A DNA stretch of 64,000 bases from Gallionella sp. GTDB lineage: Bacteria > Pseudomonadota > Gammaproteobacteria > Burkholderiales > Gallionellaceae. The notes below the pieces were generated by a model that was not told where the DNA came from, did not search any database, and worked only from the letters and a program-made list of their open reading frames with translations. Positions 1 through 8,166 of this stretch are shown here, in pieces; within the stretch, counting starts at the first letter, position 1; every line of letters begins with the position of its first letter. The translations under genes and the position numbers were made by a program. Location: assembly GCA_028699065.1 (NCBI GenBank), contig JAQVVH010000002.1:293149-357148 (forward strand), in the 5' to 3' direction.

Positions 1-1951
1 AGTCTAGCAGATTGGGATTTGTGCTCTGACCGGAACGTGCATCATCTAGTCGATATTCAGCCTTTAAGTCTAGCAGATTGGGATTTGTGCTCTGACCGGA
101 ACCTGATTGCAGAACTTGAAAAGCTGCGCCTCAGTCTAGCAGATTGGGATTTGTGCTCTGACCGGAACCACATAGTACGATTGAAACAGGTAAAGCCTAG
201 TCTAGCAGATTGGGATTTGTGCTCTGACCGGAACATATCAAGGTAGGTGATGTTGATGTAATGGAGTCTAGCAGATTGGGATTTGTGCTCTGACCGGAAC
301 TGTGAAGTACGAAGAGGTGGAGAAATGAAAAGTCTAGCAGATTGGGATTTGTGCTCTGACCGGAACCCGCCTCTTTCATTGCCTCTGTAATCAGGGAGTC
401 TAGCAGATTGGGATTTGTGCTCTGACCGGAACATGCCCCAACCGGTATGGTTACCGCCTGCCAGTCTAGCAGATTGGGATTTGTGCTCTGACCGGAACGG
501 TCATCACCATTTGCGTCATGGTGTCGGTAGTCTAGCAGATTGGGATTTGTGCTCTGACCGGAACACGATGGCTCCTATACGTCAGGCTCAAGCCAGTCTA
601 GCAGATTGGGATTTGTGCTCTGACCGGAACTGCTCGGTCGCGTGTTACCTATACCCGGCTAGTCTAGCAGATTGGGATTTGTGCTCTGACCGGAACGCAT
701 GTAGGCAGTCATGCCGTACTTGGTCAAGTCTAGCAGATTGGGATTTGTGCTCTGACCGGAACCTAATCAGCCACGTCCACCTTCTGCCGTCGAGTCTAGC
801 AGATTGGGATTTGTGCTCTGACCGGAACCCTTTGTCTTTCTGGTTGTATGCAGTTTCGAGTCTAGCAGATTGGGATTTGTGCTCTGACCGGAACCGGGTT
901 GATCATCTGGGCTGCAGGGGCGAAAGTCTAGCAGATTGGGATTTGTGCTCTGACCGGAACCCATCCAGGTCATGCTCGCTGCGCCGGTTTAGTCTAGCAG
1001 ATTGGGATTTGTGCTCTGACCGGAACCCATACCTGCTTTGCTCGACGTGCCGCGATAGTCTAGCAGATTGGGATTTGTGCTCTGACCGGAACTGATCTTT
1101 ATAGACCGAACACGAACAGCGTAGTCTAGCAGATTGGGATTTGTGCTCTGACCGGAACATTTTAGCTGTCATCGAATGTCTTACCAGTAGTCTAGCAGAT
1201 TGGGATTTGTGCTCTGACCGGAACAGTATCTGCACCGTGGCCATGAAAGAATGGAGTCTAGCAGATTGGGATTTGTGCTCTGACCGGAACAACTTTTTTA
1301 TTTTCCTTTTGTAGTCAATAAGTCTAGCAGATTGGGATTTGTGCTCTGACCGGAACTTGATGGTAAACACCTTGTCTGCGATACGCAGTCTAGCAGATTG
1401 GGATTTGTGCTCTGACCGGAACTCGGTCTTATCAAGTATCTGACGTTGCGTTAGTCTAGCAGATTGGGATTTGTGCTCTGACCGGAACCTGACATTGCAG
1501 GCAACTGATTATGTGGAAAGTCTAGCAGATTGGGATTTGTGCTCTGACCGGAACCAACCGCACCCCGTCCCGTCTCTCCTGTCGAGTCTAGCAGATTGGG
1601 ATTTGTGCTCTGACCGGAACTAATTCCTCTAGATGGAATACGCGATCATCAGTCTAGCAGATTGGGATTTGTGCTCTGACCGGAACTTACGGCACGACCA
1701 ATTCACTTCAGACCTCAGTCTAGCAGATTGGGATTTGTGCTCTGACCGGAACTTTGCGTGAATCCGATAGTTTTAATAAGCGAGTCTAGCAGATTGGGAT
1801 TTGTGCTCTGACCGGAACAATCCATGGCGCTTCCCTGCTCCGCCGCGAAGTCTAGCAGATTGGGATTTGTGCTCTGACCGGAACGTCAACTATTACGCTT
1901 CGCCTTGTCTATATAAGTCTAGCAGATTGGGATTTGTGCTCTGACCGGAAC
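1..1951. CRISPR. CRISPR array, right-hand end (30 repeats, 29 spacers)
   Basis: Thirty copies of a 36-bp repeat (starts AGTCTAGCAG, ends GACCGGAAC) begin at 1, 67, 133 and so on every 66 bp to 1849; the last copy is at 1916-1951. All copies I compared are identical. Spacers are 30 bp and all different, except the last, which is 31 bp (1885-1915). The array continues past the left edge, so its full length and leader are unseen. The repeat can fold weakly: GTC-AGCA pairs with TGCT-GAC around a 12-nt loop. The 36/30 geometry is common in type II arrays (also V and VI), but no cas gene or tracrRNA is in the window, so type and transcription direction stay open. Read the other way the repeat starts GTTCC, as many type II repeats start with GTT. 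Several spacers look like phage coding DNA; for example 301-330 contains a GGAG-ATG start. Confidence 0.97.
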
Positions 1952-1953
1952 CA

Positions 1954-1993
1954 GACGACGAAGTGCCACCCCATGGGGCGGCACTTCGTCGTC
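1954..1993. terminator. Perfect 14-bp inverted repeat bounding the array
   Basis: The arms at 1954-1967 and 1980-1993 are exact reverse complements (GACGACGAAGTGCC), with a 12-nt centre that itself contains CCCCATGGGG. It begins two bases after the last CRISPR repeat. A smaller CGCG-CTC-CGCG hairpin and TTTT follow at about 1993-2010. It could terminate rightward transcription of the array or shield lolC; no long T tract directly follows the large stem, so the terminator role is an inference. The 1952-2075 gap holds no gene that I can support. Confidence 0.6.
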
Positions 1994-2075
1994 GCGCTCC
2001 GCGCGGTTTTGCAAAATGTGCCTAAACTTCCACCTTGTGGCAAACTGGCGGCCATTTCATGGAAACCGAATAACC

Positions 2076-3320
2076 TTGCACGCTTTCGAACTGCTCGTCG
2101 GATTGCGTTATGTCCGCGCCAAGCGACGCAATCATTTCATCTCGTTCATCTCGCTGATCTCCATGCTGGGCATGGCGCTGGGCGTGATGGCGCTGATTGT
2201 GGTGCTTTCCGTCATGAACGGCTTTCAGAAGGAAATCCGGGCGCGCATGCTGGGCGCCACCCCGCACCTCGAAGTCATCGCGGACGGCGGTCGGCTGTTT
2301 GATTGGCAACCCGTATTGCAGACCGTCACCCGGCAGCCGCAAATTGCCGCCGCCGCACCTTATGTTCAGGGACAGGGCATGCTGTCTTTCGGCCAGAGCG
2401 TACAGGGCGTGATGGTGCGCGGGATTCTGCCTGAACAGGAAAGTGCGATTACCGGACTGTCTGAAAAAATGAAGGTCGGCGCGCTGGAAGATTTGCATGC
2501 GGGTGAATTCGGCATTGTCATTGGCAAGGATCTGGCCCGTGCACTGGGCGCCAGAATCAATGACAAAATTCTGCTCATCGCACCCCAGGGGCAGATCACA
2601 CCGGCAGGCATGCTGCCGCGTCTCAAGCAGTTCCGGGTTACGGGCATTTTTGAAATCGGCATGGCGCCTTATGACAGCAGCCTCGCGCTGATTCATCTCG
2701 GCGATGCGCAGAAGCTGTTTCAGCTGGGCGAGGCTGTCACGGGTATCAGCGCACGCTTGCATGACAGCGAACAGGCCCCGATCGCCAGCCAGGAATTGCA
2801 AACACTCTTACCCACCGGCCTGTATGCCAGCGACTGGACCCGGCAGAACAGCAATTACTTCCGTGCCGTACAGATGGAAAAACGCATGATGTTTATCATC
2901 CTGTCGCTGATTGTTGCGGTCGCCGCATTTAATATCGTCTCAACGCTGGTGATGGCCGTAACCGACAAACAGGCCGACATTGCTATCCTGCGCACGCTGG
3001 GCGCCGCACCGCGCAGCATCATGCGGATTTTCATGGTGCAAGGCGTCATCATCGGCCTGATCGGAACCCTTCTGGGGGTCACCGGCGGCATACTGCTGGC
3101 TTCCAACATCGGCGCCGTGATCGGATTTATCGAGCATCTGTTCGGCATACAGTTCCTCGCCAAGGACGTTTACTACATCAGCGACTTCCCTTCGGACCTG
3201 CGCTACGACGAAGTGGCACTGGTCGGCAGCATCGCCTTCCTCACCAGCCTGCTCGCCACAATTTATCCCAGCTGGCGCGCCGCCCAGACCCAGCCGGCAG
3301 AGGCATTGCGCTATGAATGA
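2076..3320 (+). CDS. lolC: Lipoprotein-releasing ABC transporter permease (LolC/LolE type)
   Basis: Inner-membrane permease of the Lol machine, which extracts mature lipoproteins from the inner membrane and hands them to LolA. The protein reads [17 protein letters not shown] at its start, typical of LolC/E. It then has one membrane segment, a large periplasmic MacB-like domain and three C-terminal FtsX-like membrane segments. An ATG exists at 2016, but the family's N-terminus matches a TTG at 2076, with GGAA upstream at 2060, giving 414 aa, the usual length. It overlaps lolD by 8 bp. Only one permease gene is present, where E. coli has lolC and lolE; a LolF-like homodimer is possible. Start is moderately sure, function sure. 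Confidence 0.92.
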   Translation: MHAFELLVGLRYVRAKRRNHFISFISLISMLGMALGVMALIVVLSVMNGFQKEIRARMLGATPHLEVIADGGRLFDWQPVLQTVTRQPQIAAAAPYVQGQGMLSFGQSVQGVMVRGILPEQESAITGLSEKMKVGALEDLHAGEFGIVIGKDLARALGARINDKILLIAPQGQITPAGMLPRLKQFRVTGIFEIGMAPYDSSLALIHLGDAQKLFQLGEAVTGISARLHDSEQAPIASQELQTLLPTGLYASDWTRQNSNYFRAVQMEKRMMFIILSLIVAVAAFNIVSTLVMAVTDKQADIAILRTLGAAPRSIMRIFMVQGVIIGLIGTLLGVTGGILLASNIGAVIGFIEHLFGIQFLAKDVYYISDFPSDLRYDEVALVGSIAFLTSLLATIYPSWRAAQTQPAEALRYE

Positions 3321-3993
3321 TCCCGTCATTTACTGCAGCGATCTGAAAAAAACCTTCAGCCAGGGCGGACTGAACGTACCGGTACTGAACGGCGTCAACC
3401 TCGAAGTCAAACGCGGGGAGCGCGTGGCCATCGTCGGCGCCTCCGGCTCCGGCAAAAGCACTTTGCTGCATTTGCTGGGCGGACTGGATTTACCGGACGG
3501 TGGAGAGCTTCGCCTGCTGGGCCAGAATCTGCGCAATATGAGCGAAGTTGAACGCGGCAGGTTGCGCAATCATTCACTCGGTTTCGTGTATCAGTTTCAC
3601 CATTTGCTGCCGGAATTCACCGCCCTCGAAAACGTGGCGATGCCGCTGCGCATTCGCGGCATGAAACCGGAAGCAGCGAAAACCCGCGCAGCTGAGATGC
3701 TCGAACAAGTCGGCCTGAAGCACCGCCTACACCACCTGCCTTCGGAGCTCTCCGGGGGCGAACGCCAACGTGCGGCGGTAGCGCGCGCGCTGGTTACCGA
3801 ACCGGCCTGCGTACTGGCCGACGAACCCACCGGCAATCTGGACCGCGGCAGCGCGCGGGCACTGTTTGACCTCATGCAGGAATTGAATGCCCGTCTGAAC
3901 ACCAGCTTCGTCATCGTCACCCATGATCCGGAACTGGCCGGACGCATGCAGCGCACGCTGCATCTTGTCGACGGAAAACTCCAAACCGCCTGA
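3313..3993 (+). CDS. lolD: Lipoprotein-releasing ABC transporter ATPase LolD
   Basis: Cytoplasmic ATPase that powers the LolC-type permease encoded just upstream. The 226-aa protein has Walker [10 protein letters not shown] near residue 43, the ABC signature LSGGERQR, Walker [10 protein letters not shown] and the switch histidine in VTHD. Length matches E. coli LolD (about 230 aa). The gene starts inside the lolC stop region (ATGAATGA overlap), so the two are translationally coupled. The family is close to MacB and FtsE ATPases, but the adjacent LolC fixes the assignment. Confidence 0.96.
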   Translation: MNDPVIYCSDLKKTFSQGGLNVPVLNGVNLEVKRGERVAIVGASGSGKSTLLHLLGGLDLPDGGELRLLGQNLRNMSEVERGRLRNHSLGFVYQFHHLLPEFTALENVAMPLRIRGMKPEAAKTRAAEMLEQVGLKHRLHHLPSELSGGERQRAAVARALVTEPACVLADEPTGNLDRGSARALFDLMQELNARLNTSFVIVTHDPELAGRMQRTLHLVDGKLQTA

Positions 3994-4004
3994 ACCAAAC
4001 AACG

Positions 4005-4532
4005 CTAGCGGTGGCGATTCCGCCACTTGTAAAGCACCCCCCAGTACCAACCCCAGCGCACAAGCAGATAGCCGGCCAGCGCCAGTCCGATCGCCAGCAA
4101 GGGCAGGCCAACCAGCAGCGGTTTACCCAAAAGTTGCAGCCAGCCCCACAGTTCGCCAGCCCACTGATGCCAGTGCATTTCCGGCAAAGACGGCGGAATC
4201 ATCCCGCCGTTGTGTGACCCCGTCACCCAAGCCCCAATTTCATAAGCGGCAAGATACAACGGCACGATAGTCAGTGGATTCGTATACAACGTCACCAGCA
4301 GTGCAATCGGCAGATTGACGCGAAACAGCACGGCCAGTAATGCCGCACCGAGCATTTGCAGCGGCCCGGGAATCAGCCCGCAAAATAGTCCGACGGCCAC
4401 CGCGCCGGAAGCCGAACGGCGATGCAGATGCCAAAGATCGGAATGTTGCAGCCAGCGCCTGAACGGGCTGAGCCAGCGGCTGCGGAGCAGGCCATCGTGG
4501 TGAGGCAGCCACTTGCGGAATAATTTGCGCAT
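4005..4532 (-). CDS. DUF2062 membrane protein
   Basis: A 175-aa protein of the DUF2062 family, whose function is not established. A basic N-terminus (RKLFRKWLPHH, SPFRRWLQHSDLWHLHRRS) precedes a glycine-rich hydrophobic stretch, GLFCGLIPGPLQM, and two or three further membrane segments with a conserved TNP (LYTNPLTIVPLY). The C-terminus is short and charged. It converges on lolD with an 11-bp gap and diverges from comEC with only 15 bp between start codons, so its promoter must lie within comEC or overlap its start. I infer an inner-membrane location and propose no activity. Confidence 0.85.
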   Translation of the reverse strand: MRKLFRKWLPHHDGLLRSRWLSPFRRWLQHSDLWHLHRRSASGAVAVGLFCGLIPGPLQMLGAALLAVLFRVNLPIALLVTLYTNPLTIVPLYLAAYEIGAWVTGSHNGGMIPPSLPEMHWHQWAGELWGWLQLLGKPLLVGLPLLAIGLALAGYLLVRWGWYWGVLYKWRNRHR

Positions 4533-4547
4533 GACGGCATTCTAGCG

Positions 4548-6917
4548 GTGCGTTACCCTGCGCGCATGGCGATCTTCGCGATCAGTTTTGCCCTGGGCAC
4601 CTGGCTGTTACAGCAACAGCCGGTCTTGCCGGATTTTGTCTGGGCCTGGCTGTTGCCAGTTCTGCCCGTCGTACTTTTCATTCCCCAAAAAAGCCTAACC
4701 CAGCGCTTGCTGCGCAATCTCCTGATTTTGCTGTTGGCCGCGGGCGCCGGCTTTTATCACGCAGCCTGGCGCGCCGAGCAACGGCTGGCCATCAGTCTGC
4801 CTGCTGATTGGCAGGGGCGTGACATCCAGATTGAGGGCGTGGTCGCAGAATTGCCGCATCAGCATGCACGCGGTCAGCGTTTCGTGTTCGACGTAGAACA
4901 TACGCTGACGCCGCAAGTCAGTGTGCCGGATCACATTTATCTGAGCACCTACGCGAATGACAAATTTCCACCGCCCCAGCTACAGGCCGGCGAGCGCTGG
5001 CAACTCACTGTCCGACTGAAACAGCCGCATGGCACCGCCAACCCGCACGGCTTTGATTTCGAGGTCTGGATGCTGGAACGCAATCTCCGCGCCGTCGGTT
5101 ACATTCATAACAAGGGCGACAATCAGCTTTTGACAGCGACGGTTAACGGCTTCGGCTACCAGATTCAGCGCGGGCGGGCGGCGGTGCGTGAGCGGCTCAC
5201 CCGGACGCTGGGCGACGCGCCTTATGCGGGCGTAATCATCGCGCTGGCCGTGGGCGACCAGCAGAGCATTCCGGCCTCGCAATGGCAGGTCTTCACCCGC
5301 ACGGGCGTGAACCACCTGATGTCGATTTCCGGTCTGCATATCACCATGCTGGCCAGCCTGGGATTCGCGCTGGTTTACGGACTATGGCGACGCAGCCCCC
5401 GGCTCACCCTGTGGCTGCCCGCACGCAAGGCGGCGGTGACATTCGCACTGCTGGTCGCAGCCGGTTACGCTCTCCTGGCCGGATTCGGGGTGCCAGCCCA
5501 GCGCACGCTCTACATGGTCGGCGCAGTGGCCGCCGCGCTTTGGTTTAACCGCAATTACAGTCTGGGACAATTACTCTCGTTCGCGCTCCTGGCTGTGCTG
5601 ATTCCTGATCCCTGGGCCGTGCTGTCGCCGGGATTCTGGCTGTCGTTCGGTGCGGTTTTTTTGATTTTGCTGGTCACGGCCCATCGCCTCGGCAAAATTC
5701 ACTGGCTGATTCAATATGGCAAAGTGCAATGGGCAATGACCATCGGTCTCACGCCGCTGCTGCTGGCCCTGTTTCAGCAAGTGTCTCTGGTCTCGCCGCT
5801 GGCCAATGCCTTCGCCATTCCGCTGGTAAGTCTGATCGTCGTACCGCTGACACTCCTCGGCGCCGTTGTTCCGCTGGAGTTTCCGTTGTGGCTGGCTCAT
5901 TTCACCTTATCTCTGACGATGGCCGGACTCGAATGGCTGAATGCCCTGCCCCAAGCTGTCTGGACGCAACACGCACCGCCGCCCTGGAGCATTCCTCTGG
6001 CTATTTTCGGAGCCATCTGGATTTTGCTGCCGCGCGGTTTCCCGGCCCGGTGGATTGGGCTGATTCTTATCCTGCCGCTATTCTTTAGCCCCCGCCCCCG
6101 ACTGGAACCGGGAACCCTGGCGCTCACTATTTTCGACGTCGGGCAAGGGCTTTCCGTCGTTGCCCAAACACGCAACCATGCCCTGCTCTACGACACCGGG
6201 CCGGATTTCAGTGGTGAAGCGGACAGCGGCAATCGCATTCTGGTGCCCGCACTGCGGGGCATGGGCATTTCTCACCTGGATAATTTGATCCTCAGTCATG
6301 ACGACATCGACCACACAGGCGGCACGGCTTCATTGCTGGAATCACTGCCGGTTGAGCAAATCATCACCTCGGTTGCGCCGGATCGCGCCTGGCTGGCCGA
6401 TGCCAGAAAAATCACGCCCTGCGCTGACGGGCAACGCTGGAACTGGGAAGGTGTCACATTCGAAATGTTGCATCCTGCGGCGGATCAGCGCGCTGGCGAC
6501 AGCGACCCGCACGACAACGACAAGAGTTGCGTATTACGCATCAGCACGGGACGACAGCAAATATTGCTGGTGGGAGATATGGAAAGCGGGACAGAACAAC
6601 GCCTGCTTGAACGGCATCCGGACAAACTAAAAACCACACTACTGGTGGTGCCGCACCACGGCAGCAAAACCTCATCGGGCGAGAGTTTCGTCGCCGCGTC
6701 TCACCCGGAATACGCAATTTTTACCGTGGGATACCGCAACCGCTTTGGTCACCCCCGACCGGAAATTTGGCAGCGCTACATCGCTACCGGCGCGAAATTG
6801 CTGAGAACCGACGAATCCGGGGCCATTCTTGTGCGTATGAATGGACAAAACATTGAGGTCGAAACCGAGCGGCAAAAACATGCCCGCTATTGGCAGCCGC
6901 ATACCAACCGCGACTGA
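4548..6917 (+). CDS. comEC: DNA internalization channel ComEC/Rec2
   Basis: Inner-membrane channel that takes single-stranded DNA into the cytoplasm during natural transformation. The 789-aa protein has N-terminal membrane segments and a DUF4131-like OB region, and a central Competence domain with HLMSISGLHITM near residue 255. A C-terminal metallo-beta-lactamase-like domain carries LSHDDIDHTGG near residue 583 and VPHHGSKTSS near residue 700. All expected domains are intact. The annotated GTG start gives RYPARMAIF; an in-frame ATG at 4566 is an alternative with no clearly better ribosome site. The gene stands alone and is followed by a structured RNA element and terminator. Other transformation genes are not in the window. 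Confidence 0.95.
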   Translation: MRYPARMAIFAISFALGTWLLQQQPVLPDFVWAWLLPVLPVVLFIPQKSLTQRLLRNLLILLLAAGAGFYHAAWRAEQRLAISLPADWQGRDIQIEGVVAELPHQHARGQRFVFDVEHTLTPQVSVPDHIYLSTYANDKFPPPQLQAGERWQLTVRLKQPHGTANPHGFDFEVWMLERNLRAVGYIHNKGDNQLLTATVNGFGYQIQRGRAAVRERLTRTLGDAPYAGVIIALAVGDQQSIPASQWQVFTRTGVNHLMSISGLHITMLASLGFALVYGLWRRSPRLTLWLPARKAAVTFALLVAAGYALLAGFGVPAQRTLYMVGAVAAALWFNRNYSLGQLLSFALLAVLIPDPWAVLSPGFWLSFGAVFLILLVTAHRLGKIHWLIQYGKVQWAMTIGLTPLLLALFQQVSLVSPLANAFAIPLVSLIVVPLTLLGAVVPLEFPLWLAHFTLSLTMAGLEWLNALPQAVWTQHAPPPWSIPLAIFGAIWILLPRGFPARWIGLILILPLFFSPRPRLEPGTLALTIFDVGQGLSVVAQTRNHALLYDTGPDFSGEADSGNRILVPALRGMGISHLDNLILSHDDIDHTGGTASLLESLPVEQIITSVAPDRAWLADARKITPCADGQRWNWEGVTFEMLHPAADQRAGDSDPHDNDKSCVLRISTGRQQILLVGDMESGTEQRLLERHPDKLKTTLLVVPHHGSKTSSGESFVAASHPEYAIFTVGYRNRFGHPRPEIWQRYIATGAKLLRTDESGAILVRMNGQNIEVETERQKHARYWQPHTNRD

Positions 6918-6937
6918 AACAATTGATTACATTTGTC

Positions 6938-6967
6938 GGGAACTATTCCGCACAACGCTCAGTCTGT
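6938..6967 (+). promoter_or_regulatory. Candidate ECF/sigma-E-like promoter of the small RNA
   Basis: GGGAAC at 6938-6943 and GTCTGT at 6962-6967 are separated by 18 bp. This resembles the GGAAC/GTC-type elements recognised by several ECF sigma factors. It predicts transcription from about 6974, exactly where the first stem of the downstream RNA begins. This is pattern matching only. Confidence 0.4.
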
Positions 6968-6973
6968 GCATGC

Positions 6974-7079
6974 AGGTAGCGAAAGCTGCCACACGTTTCT
7001 CCTCCCTGAGCGTGTGTCTCAACTCCCTCTTTTGGTTGAGACTTTGCCCCCGATCCTCAGGATTCGGGGGCTTTTTTTT
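6974..7079 (+). ncRNA. Candidate small RNA with CU-rich loops
   Basis: About 105 nt between comEC and the convergent yqjK fold into four consecutive hairpins. Stem 1 (6975-6980 with 6985-6990) carries a GAAA tetraloop. Stem 2 (CACACG 6990-6995 with CGTGTG 7011-7016) exposes a loop with CTCCTCCC. Stem 3 (GTCTCAAC 7016-7023 with GTTGAGAC 7035-7042) exposes TCCCTC. Stem 4 is a strong terminator. CU-rich loops that can pair with Shine-Dalgarno sequences are known from trans-acting RNAs such as the CcsR/cuckoo RNAs of alphaproteobacteria and the NmsR RNAs of Neisseria; kinship is not claimed. No open reading frame here resembles a protein. Confidence 0.7.
7046..7079 (+). terminator. Strong rho-independent terminator
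   Basis: GCCCCCGA-TCC (7046-7056) pairs with GGA-TTCGGGGGC (7060-7071) around a TCA loop with a one-base bulge. Eight T residues follow at 7072-7079. The T tract is only on the plus strand, so it ends the small RNA (or comEC) transcript and not yqjK. Confidence 0.93.
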
Positions 7080-7399
7080 CAGTGTGCGGTCAAATGCGAA
7101 AGAATTTTATTTCTGAGCAGCGCGAACATCCGCCAACTGCGCCACATTTTGAACCCTGACCCCAAAACTCCCAGCAACCCACGCCGGCGCCACAATACCA
7201 GCAGCGCAACCATGCCCGCGACATAAGGATGCTGGCGAACATGATCCAGCGCGGACAAACCGCGATCCGCCCAGTTCAACGCGGGTTTCAGCTGGCCCGC
7301 GAGTTCAGACACCTCGACACGCTGCTGGCGGATGCGCCCAAGAATTTCGCCGCGCCGAAGCAGCAGTTGCGACAGCTCCCTATCCACGATCAGCCTCAA
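7079..7399 (-). CDS. YqjK-like protein
   Basis: A 106-aa basic protein of the YqjK type, function unknown. A charged N-terminal helix (ELSQLLLRRGEILGRIRQQR) is followed by a short hydrophobic stretch (YVAGMVALLVLW) and an arginine-rich end. It overlaps the upstream YqjE-like gene by 20 bp and is the last gene of a yqjD-yqjE-yqjK-like operon. In E. coli these genes are linked to stationary phase, and YqjD binds ribosomes at the membrane; a similar role is inferred from gene order. The stop codon lies at the edge of the opposing terminator. Confidence 0.8.
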   Translation of the reverse strand: MRLIVDRELSQLLLRRGEILGRIRQQRVEVSELAGQLKPALNWADRGLSALDHVRQHPYVAGMVALLVLWRRRGLLGVLGSGFKMWRSWRMFALLRNKILSHLTAH

Positions 7400-7760
7400 G
7401 CTGCTGACGGTCAGCCTTCAATTCGGCCAGACTGGCTGCAAATAAATGTGGTTTGGCCCGTGCCTGCTGCCGGTACAACATCACCATCAGCAATCCGGCC
7501 AGAAAGAAAAACACACTTAGCATGAACAAGACGGCCAAGCGATGCTCATCCCAGAACAGCACCACCACAAAAACCGTCAGGGTCAGCACGGTCATGCCCA
7601 GAAAAAACAAGGCGCCCAAAGCAAAAAAGAGCATCTGCGTTAAACGCAGACGCTCTTCCTGTAACTCATTGGAAAGCAACTCAAGCCGGGTAGCGACAAT
7701 TTCCAGCAGCGTATCCAGCAGCCGCTTCGCCGATCCCATCAAACCGCCGGAATCCGGCAT
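7380..7760 (-). CDS. YqjE / phage holin family membrane protein
   Basis: A 126-aa protein with an amphipathic N-terminus (LLDTLLEIVATRLELLSNELQ, cut here for length) typical of the YqjE/holin-3_6 family. Two membrane segments follow (LFFALGALFFLGMTVLTLTV and LAVLFMLSVFFFLAGLLMVM), then a charged tail. Despite the family name no lysis genes are nearby, so this is a cellular membrane protein and not prophage debris. It sits 3 bp after the DUF883 gene and overlaps the YqjK-like gene, so the three are co-transcribed. Confidence 0.85.
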   Translation of the reverse strand: MPDSGGLMGSAKRLLDTLLEIVATRLELLSNELQEERLRLTQMLFFALGALFFLGMTVLTLTVFVVVLFWDEHRLAVLFMLSVFFFLAGLLMVMLYRQQARAKPHLFAASLAELKADRQQLEADRG

Positions 7761-7763
7761 CGG

Positions 7764-8084
7764 TTAACGTCCGCGCGAAATCAGCATGCCGATAACCAAG
7801 CCGACACCCGCAGCGATGCCCACCGACCTCCAGGGATTCGCGTGGACATACTCATCCGTCGCATGCGCAGCGGCTTTGGTTTTGGCGATAACAGCCTCCT
7901 CGGCATCGGCGAGACGCACTTTGGCGGCAGCCAGATTTTCCTGGATACGCTCCCGCGCGGCAGTCACCTTTTCGCCCGCCTGTCCTGCGGTCGCCTTCAA
8001 AAGCTCCTCGGCATCCGCCACGACCACACGCAAATCCTGCATCAATTTTTCCTTGCTGACACCACCTTCAACGACGGCATTCAT
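7764..8084 (-). CDS. DUF883 family protein (YqjD/ElaB-like)
   Basis: A 106-aa protein made of a long alanine- and glutamate-rich helix followed by one C-terminal membrane anchor (VGIAAGVGLVIGMLISRGR), preceded by NPWRSVG, a hallmark of the ElaB/YqjD/YgaM family. In E. coli these C-tail-anchored proteins bind ribosomes in stationary phase. An upstream in-frame ATG at 8114 exists. The ATG at 8084 is preferred because AAGGAG stands 7 bases before it and the family starts there. First gene of the yqjDEK-like operon. The upstream region holds GGGAAG (8140-8135) and GTGTGT (8116-8111) 18 bp apart, echoing the small-RNA promoter at 6938. Confidence 0.88.
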   Translation of the reverse strand: MNAVVEGGVSKEKLMQDLRVVVADAEELLKATAGQAGEKVTAARERIQENLAAAKVRLADAEEAVIAKTKAAAHATDEYVHANPWRSVGIAAGVGLVIGMLISRGR

Positions 8085-8166
8085 GATCTTTCTCCTTGAA
8101 AAATTCAACGACACACTTGCCGGAAATCAACAAACTTCCCGTCAAATCCCATGGCTCTTTGTAATC

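Noticed and set aside
19..1370. Open frames repeating SLADWDLCSDRN or FRSEHKSQSARL across the array, on both strands
   Set aside because: The 66-bp repeat-spacer unit is a multiple of three and the repeat has no stop in these frames, so long frames arise by chance; the spacers encode unrelated residues.
2016..2075. Earlier ATG start for lolC at 2016
   Set aside because: It would add 20 residues that do not match the family N-terminus; the TTG at 2076 fits the usual length and start.
7380..7760. Prophage interpretation of the holin-family protein
   Set aside because: It is embedded in the yqjD-yqjE-yqjK-like order and no phage genes are nearby.
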